From CAZAGD01 sp049699975 (lineage in GTDB: Bacteria; Desulfobacterota; SM23-61), in the NCBI GenBank assembly GCA_049699975.1, contig JBNAWB010000057.1, positions 1-17,957 on the forward strand: 17,957 bases of DNA, read 5' to 3'. The position numbers were made by a program, and so were the translations under genes. The notes beneath the pieces were generated by a model. The model searched no databases. It was not told where the DNA came from and saw only the letters and a list, made by a program, of their open reading frames with translations. This document shows positions 5,158 through 14,070 of this stretch, one piece after another. How positions within the stretch are numbered: position 1 is the first letter of the stretch; each line of letters opens with the position of its first letter.

Positions 5158-8100
5158 ATGGGGAAAAAGGATTTTATGGCCAATAGTATGGATCGGCGGG
5201 ATTTTCTTAAATGTTCGGCTTTGCTTGGTGGAGCTTTCTTGGCTACGCAGATGGGTTGGGCCACGGACCTCATGGCCAGAGCTGAAGCTGGTCTTTTATC
5301 AAAAGAAGAGGAATACGAATTAATTAAAGCAGAAAATATTTTATATACCGTATGTCTGCAATGCAACACCGGGTGCGGAATAAAAGTAAAACTTTTCCGC
5401 AAGGACAATAAGGCGCTTGCCTTGAAGATAGATGGAAATCCTTATAATCCTTTTGTAGCTGTTCCGCATCTTCCTTATGCTGTTTCGCCTTTAGAAGTTA
5501 ATGGCGTAGATATGGCCATTTGCCCTAAGGGGCAATCGGGGATTCAGAGTGTATACGATCCCTACCGCATTACCAAAGTCTTGAAGAGAGCGGGCAAACG
5601 TGGTGAAGGAAAATGGGAAACCATTCCTTTTGCCCAAGCTATTGAAGAAATAGTTAATGGGGGTAAGCTATTTGGCCATGTGCCGGGTGAGGAAGATAGA
5701 GAAATTGCTGGTCTCAAAGATATTTTTGTATTGCGCGATCCGCAATTAGCCAAAGAAATGGCGGCAGATATTAAAGCTTTGGCTAAAGCCAAAGATAAAA
5801 AGAAGGCGGTGGAAGAATTTAAGAAAAAACATGCCCCCAATCTCCATTATCTTATTGATCCGGAACATCCTGACTTCGGACCAAAAAATAATCAGTTAGT
5901 ATATTTTTGGGGAAGAAAGAAAGGGGGGCGCAGCGACTTTGCGGCTCGCTTTTTCGGGGATCAATTGGGAACCGTGAATACTCATGGCCATACTACTGTC
6001 TGCCAAGGGTCCCTCTATTTCACCTGCAAAGCCATGAGCGAGCAATATGCATTTAATAAGTTCTCTGGCGGAGCGAAATTTTATTGGCAGGGCGATTTTG
6101 AGAATGCAGAATATATTCTCTCCGTCGGTTCCAATCTTTTCGACGCAAATTACGGTCCGCCTAATAGAAATGTGCGGTTGATTCCCAATCTGGTCTCCGG
6201 AAAGACTAAACTGGTCGTAGTTGATCCGCGCTTCAACAAGTCTGCAGCTAAGGCCCATAAATACTTGCCAATTATTCCGGGAACTGATGGGGCGTTCTTT
6301 GCCGCCCTCATCCAGTGGATTATCAATAATCGCCGCTATGATGCTAAATATTTGGCTAATGCTAACCAAGCGGCCGCCAAAGCAGCAGGAGAACCTACCT
6401 GGACAAATGCAGTCCTCTTAGTCAAGATTGATGAAAAAGGCCGTCCTGGAAAATTTCTCCGCGCTCAAGAAATTGGTTTAGCCCCGGTAGAGAAAAGAAA
6501 AGGGAAAGATGGCCAGGAACATGATTTTGAATATCTCGTAGCCATGAAAGATGGCCAACCAGTGCCGGTTGATCCCCAAAATGAAAAGGCGCCTGTAACT
6601 GGAGATCTATTCGTTAATACTGAAATCCAAGGGATAAAAGTTAAAAGTGCCCTGCAAATCGTGGCTGAAGCAGCCAAGGCCAGAACTATGGAGGAATGGT
6701 CGAGAATCTGCGGTATCCCCGCCAAAGATATCGAAGAGATAGCTAAAGATTTAACCAGTCATGGCAAGAAAGCAGTTGTGGACGTTCACCGGGGAATTGC
6801 TCAACATACTAATGGGTTTTATAACGTAACTTCGGCCATGACCATCAATCTTTTGCTGGGTAATTTTGATTGGAAAGGCGGGATGATTGCGGCTTCTACT
6901 TACAATGCTACTGGGGGAAAACCTGGCCAGCCTTTTGATCTAGGGAAAATGAACCCCGGGAAGATCACCAAATTCGGAATTAGCATTATCCGCCATGATA
7001 TTAGGTATGAGGACTCCACCCTATTTAAAGGTTATCCGGCTAAGAGAAACTGGTGGCCCTTAGCCAGCGATATTTATGAAGAGATTATTCCATCCATTGG
7101 GGATCAATACCCTTATCCAATTAAAGCTCTTTTTATGTATATGGGGTCTCCAGCTTACTCTTTACCAGCTGGGCAAACCAATATCGAGATACTAACGGAT
7201 TTAAACAAAGTGCCTCTTTTTGTGGCTTGTGATATTTTGATTGGCACAACTTCTTTGTATGCTGATTACATTTTCCCTGACCTCAGCTACTTGGAGAGGT
7301 GGGAGATGCAGGGATCTCATCCCAATATGCCTGTAAAAGTTCAACCTATCCGGCAGCCAGTAATCGCACCGATTCCCGAAACGGTCAAAATTTTTGGGGA
7401 AGAGATGCCCTGTTCTTTTGAGGCTCTCCTCTTGGCCTTGGCCGAGAAGTTGGGTCTGAAAGGGTTTGGCAAAGATGGATTTGGAGCGGGCCAAGATTTC
7501 ACGCGGCCAGATGATTTTTATATTCGTATGGTAGCTAATGTGGCCACTGATGGGGTGCCAGTGCCAGATGCAGATGATGCCGAACTAAAGCTTTTTATGG
7601 AATCCCGCGGGCATTTACCTAAGACGGTCTTTGATCCCGAGCGCTGGCAGAAGATTGCTGGCCCTTATTGGCGAAAGGTAGTCTATGTTCTGAACCGGGG
7701 TGGCAGATTCCAAGAATATAGGGATGTTTATAAAGGGGACCTGGTAGCTAATCAATATAAAAAATGCATTAACCTATACCAAGAAAAGACTGCCTTAACT
7801 AATAATGCTTTTACAGGCCAGCCTAATCTTGGCTATGCCACTTACGTGCCCATTGTGACAGCTCTGGGAAAATCCCCTAAGGATATGGGTTTAGAAGAAG
7901 GCTATCCCTTCCATTTAATAACCCAGCGGGATATATTGATGACCAAATCGCGAACCGTTACAAATTATTGGCTACTTTCTATCCTGCCTGAAAATTATAT
8001 TATTATGAACCCGATCGACGCCAAAAAAATAGGCGTAAAAGATGGAGATCAAGTGAAAATCATTTCCGCTACGAATAAAGAAGGCATCTGGGATTTAAAA

Positions 8101-8379
8101 AATGGCCAAAAAAAGCCCATGATCGGAAAGGTGAAAATTACCGAGACTATTAAACCAGGAGTAATTACTTTTACTCTTGGTCATGGCCATTGGGCTACTG
8201 GAGCAGCGGACATGATTATTGATAAGAAGGTGATTAAAGGCGATCCTCGGCGGGCTACTGGAGTGCACGCTAATGCGGCCATGTGGATTGATCCCTACTT
8301 AAAAAACACGTGTATGCTGGACCCGGTCGGTGGCAGCGTTTCATTTTATGACACCAAAGTAAGCTTAATAAAAGTCTAA
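5158..8379 (+). CDS. Tat-exported molybdopterin oxidoreductase catalytic subunit, tetrathionate-reductase (TtrA) clade
   Basis: 1073-residue bis-MGD Mo/W enzyme of the DMSO-reductase superfamily. A Tat signal RRDFLK (13-18) precedes a hydrophobic stretch to about residue 40. Cys66, Cys69, Cys73 and Cys122 (CLQCNTGC...CPKG) bind the proximal [4Fe-4S] cluster. Cys282 in HTTVCQGS is the likely metal ligand. KRAGKRGEGKWETIPF, EEIVNGGKLFGH, HPDFGPKNNQL, PGTDGAFFAALIQWIINNRRYDAKYL and WTNAVLLVK resemble TtrA as I recall it, more than ArrA, PsrA or NapA. The C-terminal molybdopterin-dinucleotide domain runs from about residue 920 (FHLITQRDILMTKSRT) to the end. The start has AAAGGAGAG six bases upstream. 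It forms an operon with the triheme cytochrome and Fe-S subunit. Substrate is unproven: tetrathionate, another sulfur oxyanion, or an oxyanion such as arsenate or selenate are all possible, and a reverse (oxidase) role is not excluded. Confidence 0.9.
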   Translation: MGKKDFMANSMDRRDFLKCSALLGGAFLATQMGWATDLMARAEAGLLSKEEEYELIKAENILYTVCLQCNTGCGIKVKLFRKDNKALALKIDGNPYNPFVAVPHLPYAVSPLEVNGVDMAICPKGQSGIQSVYDPYRITKVLKRAGKRGEGKWETIPFAQAIEEIVNGGKLFGHVPGEEDREIAGLKDIFVLRDPQLAKEMAADIKALAKAKDKKKAVEEFKKKHAPNLHYLIDPEHPDFGPKNNQLVYFWGRKKGGRSDFAARFFGDQLGTVNTHGHTTVCQGSLYFTCKAMSEQYAFNKFSGGAKFYWQGDFENAEYILSVGSNLFDANYGPPNRNVRLIPNLVSGKTKLVVVDPRFNKSAAKAHKYLPIIPGTDGAFFAALIQWIINNRRYDAKYLANANQAAAKAAGEPTWTNAVLLVKIDEKGRPGKFLRAQEIGLAPVEKRKGKDGQEHDFEYLVAMKDGQPVPVDPQNEKAPVTGDLFVNTEIQGIKVKSALQIVAEAAKARTMEEWSRICGIPAKDIEEIAKDLTSHGKKAVVDVHRGIAQHTNGFYNVTSAMTINLLLGNFDWKGGMIAASTYNATGGKPGQPFDLGKMNPGKITKFGISIIRHDIRYEDSTLFKGYPAKRNWWPLASDIYEEIIPSIGDQYPYPIKALFMYMGSPAYSLPAGQTNIEILTDLNKVPLFVACDILIGTTSLYADYIFPDLSYLERWEMQGSHPNMPVKVQPIRQPVIAPIPETVKIFGEEMPCSFEALLLALAEKLGLKGFGKDGFGAGQDFTRPDDFYIRMVANVATDGVPVPDADDAELKLFMESRGHLPKTVFDPERWQKIAGPYWRKVVYVLNRGGRFQEYRDVYKGDLVANQYKKCINLYQEKTALTNNAFTGQPNLGYATYVPIVTALGKSPKDMGLEEGYPFHLITQRDILMTKSRTVTNYWLLSILPENYIIMNPIDAKKIGVKDGDQVKIISATNKEGIWDLKNGQKKPMIGKVKITETIKPGVITFTLGHGHWATGAADMIIDKKVIKGDPRRATGVHANAAMWIDPYLKNTCMLDPVGGSVSFYDTKVSLIKV

Positions 8380-8497
8380 GAGAGGGGGTCCACAGAGGGG
8401 GCCCCAGCCATTATTTTTAAAATATCCTTATCTTCCTTCCCCATTATTTTTTGCGGCTAAGATAATTAAAAATTTTCGAAAATTAACTTTTATAAGC

Positions 8498-8526
8498 TTG
8501 ACAAAAGATTAAAATCCCATTATTTT
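8498..8526 (+). promoter_or_regulatory. Predicted promoter of the NEW3/ABC operon
   Basis: Perfect -35 TTGACA (8498-8503), 17-bp spacer, -10-like TATTTT (8521-8526, four of six consensus). It lies in the very AT-rich 273-bp gap between the Mo-enzyme gene and the NEW3 gene. The leader of roughly 120 bases would include GGAGG ahead of the ATG. No convincing terminator is seen after the Mo-enzyme gene; only a repeated GAGGGGG-type run at 8382-8404. Confidence 0.4.
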
Positions 8527-8652
8527 TAAATAGAATTTTAAAAAATTTTGCCTGCCGGGAGCAAAATTCTTGCCAAAGTTTATTAAATTAAACAAGCCCT
8601 CCTGGCAATTTCTGGTGAAGAATAATTTTAGGTAAATCGAGGAGGTTAGAAA

Positions 8653-9867
8653 ATGCGTGGTAGAGATATGGGTTTTAGAATGGTAGCCATCTTGGCGCTT
8701 TTTTCTTTTAGCTTATTAGCGGCCATATCGTGGGCGGAGGAGAAAGAAAAAGATATTATTCCGAGACCCGAACGAGGGATAGCAATTTATACTGAATATT
8801 CAAGCGTTTCCGTTGCTCCCGGTGAGTCTGTGCGCATGGAATTGACCGCGGATAACAAAGGGAAGCGCGATGAAAACTTTTTCCTCAAGATTAGCCAAGT
8901 GCCTAAAGGTTGGAAAGCCTTCTTAAAAGCCCCCAATTACTTAGTCGAAGCCATCCCTGTTCCGGCAACAAAGACCCGAACTTTAACTTTTTTAGCTGAG
9001 CCCGACAAAACAGTAAAAACAGGAACCTATTTATTCCAGATTGATGCCCAGACTGAAGATGGCAAATTTAAATCCACCCAAAAAATTTACGTAAATGTGC
9101 GGGAGAGAGCAGTCATTGGGGAAGAGTTCCAGGTGATTACTTCTTATCCGGTACTGCAAGGGCAGACCGATGCCAAATTTGAATTTTCCTTAGAAGTTAA
9201 TAACAAGAGTGAAGTAGATAAGAATTTTAACATCACAGGTCAGGTGCCTCCCAAATGGGAGCTTAATTTTAAGCCCGCTTATGAGCAGAAACAGATATCC
9301 AGTTTCCGCGTCAAAGGAGGATCAAGTCAAACCATCGCCGTCGAAGTAACGCCACCGCGGGATGCTACTGCGGGCTCCTACCCGGTTTTAGTTTGGATTA
9401 CTTCCGGCGAAAAGAAAGCGGAAGTAAAACTGACCGTGGTTTTGACCGGAATATACAAATTAGATGCGGGAACGCCCACCGGTCTTCTATCCCTCGATGC
9501 TTTAGCCGGAAAACCGGCCATCATGTCCCTTTTTGTAAAGAATACAGGGTCGGCGATAAATAAGAACATTAGTTTCAGTTCTTTTAAACCCGAAAATTGG
9601 AAAGTGGAGTTTAAGCCGGAGAAGATTGATGCCCTGGAACCAGGGGCTATGAAACAAGTAGAAGTGACCATCACTCCATATGCCCAGGCTTTGGTGGGAG
9701 ACTATTCAGTTGGTCTCTCCGTAGATGGGGAAAAAGGGAGCAGCAAAACAGTAGAGATGCGGGTTTCGGTGAAAACTTCGGCCGCCTGGGGTTGGATTGG
9801 GGTGATTATTATTGTGGCCGTTATTGCTGGGTTAGGAGCGCTCTTCTTCTATTTAGGGAGGCGTTAA
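8653..9867 (+). CDS. Exported NEW3/Ig-like domain protein with C-terminal membrane anchor
   Basis: 404 residues. A signal peptide (about 1-28, ending AISWA) is followed by roughly three beta-sandwich units of about 100 residues (45-145, 155-260, 275-372). Each has the pattern of an opening around xVxPGESVRMELTADNKG and a later PKGWK, PPKWELNFKP or PENWKVEFKPEKI motif with a GTYLFQIDA/GSYPVLV/GDYSVGLS strand. This is the NPCBM-associated NEW3 type (COG1470-like). One membrane helix (about 379-401) and a short GRR tail place the bulk outside the cytoplasm. ATG has GGAGG eight bases upstream, and its stop abuts the ATPase start. Recurring linkage of such proteins to ABC-2 transporters suggests a partner that binds the transported surface material or the wall; the substrate is unknown. 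Confidence 0.8.
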   Translation: MRGRDMGFRMVAILALFSFSLLAAISWAEEKEKDIIPRPERGIAIYTEYSSVSVAPGESVRMELTADNKGKRDENFFLKISQVPKGWKAFLKAPNYLVEAIPVPATKTRTLTFLAEPDKTVKTGTYLFQIDAQTEDGKFKSTQKIYVNVRERAVIGEEFQVITSYPVLQGQTDAKFEFSLEVNNKSEVDKNFNITGQVPPKWELNFKPAYEQKQISSFRVKGGSSQTIAVEVTPPRDATAGSYPVLVWITSGEKKAEVKLTVVLTGIYKLDAGTPTGLLSLDALAGKPAIMSLFVKNTGSAINKNISFSSFKPENWKVEFKPEKIDALEPGAMKQVEVTITPYAQALVGDYSVGLSVDGEKGSSKTVEMRVSVKTSAAWGWIGVIIIVAVIAGLGALFFYLGRR

Positions 9868-10626
9868 ATGAATGGGGAGTTGGTCATTGAGACCCAAGAT
9901 CTTACTAAGGTCTATGGAGAACAGGTAGCTGTAGATCATCTCAACCTTAAGATTTATCAGGGAGAAGTTTTTGGTTTCTTGGGCCCCAATGGGGCAGGCA
10001 AGACGACAACTTTATTGATGCTCTTAGGGTTGAGTGAGCCAACTTCCGGAAAAGCTCGCGTATGTGGATTCGACCCCACGCGCGAACCGTTGAAAATAAA
10101 AAGGATTGTCGGCTACTTACCCGAAAACGTTGGTTTCTACGATGATCTAAATGCCCTGCAGAATCTCTTATATATAAGCCGCTTGAATGGCATTCCTGAT
10201 GAAGTGGCCATAGAAAAGATAAAGGAGTTATTAAAAATAGTGGATTTAGAAGTGGACCCGCGGAAGAAATTGGGAGAATATTCCCGGGGTATGCGCCAAC
10301 GTTTGGGGATCGCCGAAGTTTTATTAAAAGATCCCCAAGTGGTTTTTTTAGATGAACCAACGCTGGGGCTTGATCCGGATGGTTCCAGGCAGATGTTAGA
10401 GTTGATCCGCTCTTTGAGTCAGGAAAAGAAAATTACGGTTTTCTTTTCCTCCCATCTTTTGGACCAGGTGCAAAAAATCAGCACGCGGGTGGGGATAATG
10501 ATCAAAGGGCAAATGGTCGCTATAGGGAAAATCGATGATTTGGCTAAGGAAAAATTTGGGATAGGCCAGGAAAAATATACCTTAGAAGAAGTTTATATGA
10601 AGTATTTCCAGGAGGGCGTCTCGTGA
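9868..10626 (+). CDS. ABC transporter ATP-binding protein (CcmA/NosF-like, COG1131)
   Basis: 252-residue nucleotide-binding subunit that powers the permease encoded next. Walker A GPNGAGKTT (39-47), the YLPENVGFY segment in the Q-loop region (Glu in place of Gln, as often in this DrrA/CcmA subfamily), signature YSRGMRQR (138-145), Walker B VVFLDEP (158-164), D-loop GLDPDG, and His196 of the H-loop are all present, so it should be an active ATPase. The gene starts right after the NEW3 stop and overlaps the permease by four bases (GTGA), which implies coupled translation. The family includes exporters and the Cu-site maturation ATPase NosF; no Nos genes are nearby. Confidence 0.95.
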   Translation: MNGELVIETQDLTKVYGEQVAVDHLNLKIYQGEVFGFLGPNGAGKTTTLLMLLGLSEPTSGKARVCGFDPTREPLKIKRIVGYLPENVGFYDDLNALQNLLYISRLNGIPDEVAIEKIKELLKIVDLEVDPRKKLGEYSRGMRQRLGIAEVLLKDPQVVFLDEPTLGLDPDGSRQMLELIRSLSQEKKITVFFSSHLLDQVQKISTRVGIMIKGQMVAIGKIDDLAKEKFGIGQEKYTLEEVYMKYFQEGVS

Positions 10627-11588
10627 AAGGAATTCTCACTATCTGCCGCAAAGAATTAGCTGATCACTTTAGCAGTACGCGTTTTATTCTTCTGTTTTAT
10701 TTAATTTTAATGGTCAGTTTAGTCACGGCTTTTATGGTCGGCTCAGGTTTGCGAGATGAGTTAAAAGATGTGGCAAAGCCTACTTTTGTCTTTTTAATGC
10801 TCTTTACTTCGCCCGGCAAACTTTTCTCCCTCATCCAATTTATCGCCATCTTTGGTCCTTTGATGGGCATAATCTTAGGTTTTGATGCCATTAACCGAGA
10901 ACGAAGTGCGCGCACCTTGAGCAAACTCGTCTCGCAGCCGATTTATCGGGATGCGATTATTAACGGAAAATTCTTAGCCGGTTTAGTAACCATTATTGTG
11001 TTGCTCTTAGCCATCATTTTAATGATTTCGGGCTTAGGTTTATTGCTCATTGGGGTCGTGCCGGGGCCAGAAGAGATCATGCGCCTCTTCATCTACTTTG
11101 TGATTAGCGTATTCTATATAGCCTTCTGGTTGGGAATTTCCATTTTGTTCTCCGTGGCCTTTAGGAGTATGGCCACTTCGGCTTTAGCCGCCATTGCTTG
11201 CTGGATTTTCTTCTCCTTTTTTGTGGCCATGGGAGCGAGTGTCCTGGCTGACGTGATCAGCCCCATCGACCCGACGAGAGCGGCGAATAATCCAGAACTA
11301 ATCATTGACCATGAGCAGACGCGCAAGATCATTTCCCTCTTTTCTCCCATGACCCTTTACAGTGAGGCGACTACTATTATCCTGGATCCGCTAAGAAAAA
11401 CTACCCAATCCTTACTTTTGATGGGGCCTATGGAACGGTTATCTATCTCGCGCTTCCAGAACCCACTTCCTTTAAGCGAGAGTATCTATATTGTCTTCCC
11501 CCACCTCATTTGCCTTTTTGCCATTACTTTAGTGTGTTTTGCCATCTCTTATGCCAGCTTCTTGCGCCAAGAAGTAAGGTCGACCTAA
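10623..11588 (+). CDS. ABC-2 type transporter permease (NosY-like, COG1277)
   Basis: 321-residue inner-membrane protein with about six hydrophobic helices (near 21-39, 68-90, 118-145, 154-178, 183-206 and 290-312) and a large extracytoplasmic loop between helices 5 and 6. The segment DAINRERSARTLSKLVSQPIYRDAIINGK (87-115) after helix 2 is the characteristic cytoplasmic coupling region of ABC-2 permeases of this class. The start is GTG, overlapping the ATPase stop. With the NEW3 protein and ATPase it makes a three-gene unit. The transported substrate cannot be told from sequence. Downstream lies a 92-bp gap to the convergent adenine deaminase gene. Confidence 0.9.
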   Translation: MKGILTICRKELADHFSSTRFILLFYLILMVSLVTAFMVGSGLRDELKDVAKPTFVFLMLFTSPGKLFSLIQFIAIFGPLMGIILGFDAINRERSARTLSKLVSQPIYRDAIINGKFLAGLVTIIVLLLAIILMISGLGLLLIGVVPGPEEIMRLFIYFVISVFYIAFWLGISILFSVAFRSMATSALAAIACWIFFSFFVAMGASVLADVISPIDPTRAANNPELIIDHEQTRKIISLFSPMTLYSEATTIILDPLRKTTQSLLLMGPMERLSISRFQNPLPLSESIYIVFPHLICLFAITLVCFAISYASFLRQEVRST

Positions 11589-11636
11589 AAGAAATTTAAG
11601 ATTTCATGATAGGTAACCTTCTCCCTCAATTCGGCG

Positions 11637-11657
11637 GGCAAGCCCTTGGGGTTTGCC
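11637..11657. terminator. Stem-loop between convergent permease and adenine deaminase genes
   Basis: GGCAAGCCC (11637-11645) pairs with GGGTTTGCC (11649-11657), one wobble, three-base loop. It sits between two convergent stop codons and could end transcription from either side, but there is no T-run on either strand, so an intrinsic terminator is only a possibility; it may simply be a short palindromic repeat. Confidence 0.3.
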
Positions 11658-11680
11658 TATGACATGACGGGAGGCAAAAA

Positions 11681-13402
11681 TCAATAATTGGCTTCGAGAG
11701 GGATGATCTGGAAAGTAGAAACATCTACCAGCCCTTTATCGGTGATTTTTAATTCGGGGATTACCGGCAGAGTTAGGAAAGAAAGAGCGAAGAATGGGTT
11801 TTTTAGTTTACATCCTAGTTTCTGGGCGGCCTGATTTACTTCGGCTAATTGGTCAGCTACGACTTCGGCTTTTTCCAGGGAGATAAGTCCGGCAAAAGGC
11901 AAAGGAAGCGAAGCTTTTACTCCGGCTCGCTCCATAACTATTAGTCCACCTTGCATCTTTTGCACTTCTGCAATTGCTAATTTCATATCTTCATCATTCG
12001 TCCCGATAACAATTATATTATGGGAATCATGCCCTAAGGAAGAAGCGAGGGCTCCTTTTTTAAGGCCGAACCCCTGCACCAGACCAAGGCCTATATTACC
12101 CGAGGCCTTATGCCGTTCGATAACGGCTACTTTCAGGATATCATTTTCTAAGTCAGCTTTCACTAAACCTTGGTCATCTTTTTTAACTGGTAGGCATTTT
12201 TTTTCCGTAAAGATCTGATTAGGAATGAGGCCAATAACCCAGGCGGAGGCGCCGGGCATTCTTATGGCCAGGGCGTCATTTGGTAAGGGCTTGATTTTAA
12301 TTGTTTGCAGGTATTTCTGGTTTAGGGAAGGAGAAAAAAGAGGATAGGTTTTTCCTTCGCGAGCTACGACTTGGCCATCTTTTATGGTTAAGACTGCCCC
12401 AAAATTTTTTAAATCCGCTACGGCCAGCAGGTCAGCGCGCTTTCCCGGGGCAATAGCGCCCCGGTCTCCGAACTTAAACCGGAGGGCCGGATTGATGGTA
12501 GCCATCTGAATAGCGATTATGGGATCCAAACCCAGTGATACAGCCCGCCGCAACAAATGGTCCATTTCACCTTTGGCTAAGAGATCTCCTGGTTCCAGAT
12601 CATCCAGAACAAAGAGACAGCGATGAGAATTCTGGGAATTAACTAAGGAAAGTAAATCATCAAGATTCCTGGCGATTGTCCCTTCCCGGATCATGATCCA
12701 CATACCCAATCTTAATTTTTCTTCCGCTTCCTTCTTTGAGGTACATTCATGATCCGAATCAATTCCGGAGGCGATATAAGCATTCAAATCTTTCTTGGTG
12801 AGCAAGGGGGCGTGACCATCAATAATCTTTCCTCTTTTTTGGGCGACGGCAATTTTTTGCTTAACCTCAGGGTCATGCTGCAAAACACCGGGGAAATTCA
12901 TCATTTCCCCTAAACCCAAAAAAAGTTTGTGCGCTAACATTCTCTCCAAATCCTTGGCGGGCATATTTGCTCCCGAAGTTTCCAGGGAGCTGGCCGGCAC
13001 GCAGGAAGGGGCCAGGAAGAAAAAATCGAGGGGCAAGTTTTGGCTGATATCCAAAAGGGCCTGCACTCCAGCAACGCCTAACACATTGGCTATCTCGTGG
13101 GGGTCAAGAATAATGGTGGTGGTTCCATGAGCAAGGGCCAGGCGGGCGTATTCTGCTGGGGTTAAAAAAGAACTCTCCAGATGAAAATGTCCATTGATTA
13201 ACCCAGGAAGGAGGAAAAGACCTGCTAAGTCCATGATTTCCTTTCCCTTAGTATATTCTTGGTCTACGCCGGCAATCCATTCTCCAGATATAGCTACATT
13301 AGTGGGGTAGATTTCTCCGCTGAGCACATTAACCAAATTAGCGTTGGTCAAAAGAAGATCAGCAGGTTCAATTCCGCGGGCAACGGCAGTTAGATGATCC
13401 AT
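11681..13402 (-). CDS. ade: Adenine deaminase
   Basis: 573-residue cytoplasmic amidohydrolase-superfamily enzyme that deaminates adenine to hypoxanthine for purine salvage. The metal-binding GHFHLESS motif (71-78; His72, His74) and TTTIILDPHEIANVLG (94-109) are diagnostic for Ade. GLGEMMNFPGVL, IDGHAPLLTKKDLNAYIASGIDSDHE and the LDDLEPGDL segment supply further metal and catalytic residues. The last third (about 420-573) is the family's C-terminal domain, ending PVIPELKITDKGLVDV. Length is typical. ATG is taken as the start to match the family N-terminus, although no clear ribosome site precedes it. The gene begins 20 bases after the OsmC gene, so expression probably depends on that upstream gene. 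It links functionally with purA through IMP/hypoxanthine. Confidence 0.95.
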   Translation of the reverse strand: MDHLTAVARGIEPADLLLTNANLVNVLSGEIYPTNVAISGEWIAGVDQEYTKGKEIMDLAGLFLLPGLINGHFHLESSFLTPAEYARLALAHGTTTIILDPHEIANVLGVAGVQALLDISQNLPLDFFFLAPSCVPASSLETSGANMPAKDLERMLAHKLFLGLGEMMNFPGVLQHDPEVKQKIAVAQKRGKIIDGHAPLLTKKDLNAYIASGIDSDHECTSKKEAEEKLRLGMWIMIREGTIARNLDDLLSLVNSQNSHRCLFVLDDLEPGDLLAKGEMDHLLRRAVSLGLDPIIAIQMATINPALRFKFGDRGAIAPGKRADLLAVADLKNFGAVLTIKDGQVVAREGKTYPLFSPSLNQKYLQTIKIKPLPNDALAIRMPGASAWVIGLIPNQIFTEKKCLPVKKDDQGLVKADLENDILKVAVIERHKASGNIGLGLVQGFGLKKGALASSLGHDSHNIIVIGTNDEDMKLAIAEVQKMQGGLIVMERAGVKASLPLPFAGLISLEKAEVVADQLAEVNQAAQKLGCKLKNPFFALSFLTLPVIPELKITDKGLVDVSTFQIIPLEANY

Positions 13403-13422
13403 AATATGAGCAGGTTGTTTTT

Positions 13423-13812
13423 TTATTTTAGTTCCACCTTAATTTCCGGTTGGTGCAAAATCGTTTCGTGGACGAAACAGGATGCGGCCATGCGCAAAAG
13501 ACCCCTTTTCTCAGGTTCGGAAATATTATGGGGATAATGAATTTCCGCTTTGATTGATCCAATCCGCCAGGGATCTTTGACTACTGTCCAGTCCAATAAT
13601 ACTTTTAGTCCTTCGGCAGGTAAATTATGCCGTTTACAAAAGCGCACAATGTAAACTCCTATACACGTGCCCAAGGAGGCGACAAAAAGTTCCGCCGGAG
13701 TGAGAGCTTTGTCTGTTCCGCCTTCCGTTTGATGTTGATCAGTTAAGACTTCATGCTCCCCACACTTGGCTTTAAAAATAAAATTTTCTTGCCAACTGAC
13801 TTCCATTTTCAT
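13423..13812 (-). CDS. OsmC/Ohr-family protein
   Basis: 129 residues, full length for a short OsmC-like protein. Two conserved cysteines, Cys50 in SLGTCIGVY and Cys112 in AASCFVHETI, occupy the positions of the redox-active pair that reduces organic or lipid hydroperoxides in OsmC and Ohr. TEGGTDKALTPAELFVASLGTC is the usual helix leading to the first cysteine. The short form without an Ohr-like N-terminus fits the YhfA/OsmC-like subgroup, where the physiological substrate is less certain. ATG is six bases after GGAG. It is the first gene of a two-gene unit with adenine deaminase, 20 bases apart. An oxidative-defence role in an otherwise anaerobic-looking gene set is plausible but inferred. 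Confidence 0.92.
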   Translation of the reverse strand: MKMEVSWQENFIFKAKCGEHEVLTDQHQTEGGTDKALTPAELFVASLGTCIGVYIVRFCKRHNLPAEGLKVLLDWTVVKDPWRIGSIKAEIHYPHNISEPEKRGLLRMAASCFVHETILHQPEIKVELK

Positions 13813-14070
13813 TTCTAACTCCTGTCTCGCACAATTTAAGCTAAATATCTTTCCTTGGCCATAAAATCAAGGGAAAATTATTTTGCGTAAAGATTTTTCA
13901 AAAATTTCGCTTATCTTATCAGAAAAGAAGAAGAAGTTAAAGAATCAATATCAAAAGTTTAATGTTCGGGAATCTCCCACTGAAAAAGGGGGAAATTTCT
14001 TAGTGAGCCCAATTTATTTTTGTCCTCACCTTGCTTTCTTTCCTCTGAAACTGGTTCGCCTCCCTCTTTC
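13813..14070. other. Gene-free AT-rich spacer
   Basis: No gene recognised. It contains a weak hairpin-type repeat (AATCTCCC...GGGGGAAATT, about 13971-13998) that resembles degenerate CCC/GGG intergenic repeats elsewhere in the window. The upstream region of the OsmC gene lies here, but no promoter stands out: TTGATT...TATTTA on the minus strand is too weak to call. Confidence 0.3.

Noticed and set aside
5158..8379. Naming the catalytic subunit arsenate reductase (ArrA) or polysulfide reductase (PsrA)
   Set aside because: The blocks KRAGKRGEGKW, HPDFGPKNNQ and the region around Cys282 fit the TtrA clade better. The substrate is still left open.
8382..8404. Terminator after the Mo-enzyme gene
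   Set aside because: The GAGGGGGTCC/GAGGGGGCCCC run is repetitive but does not form a stable hairpin with a T-run.
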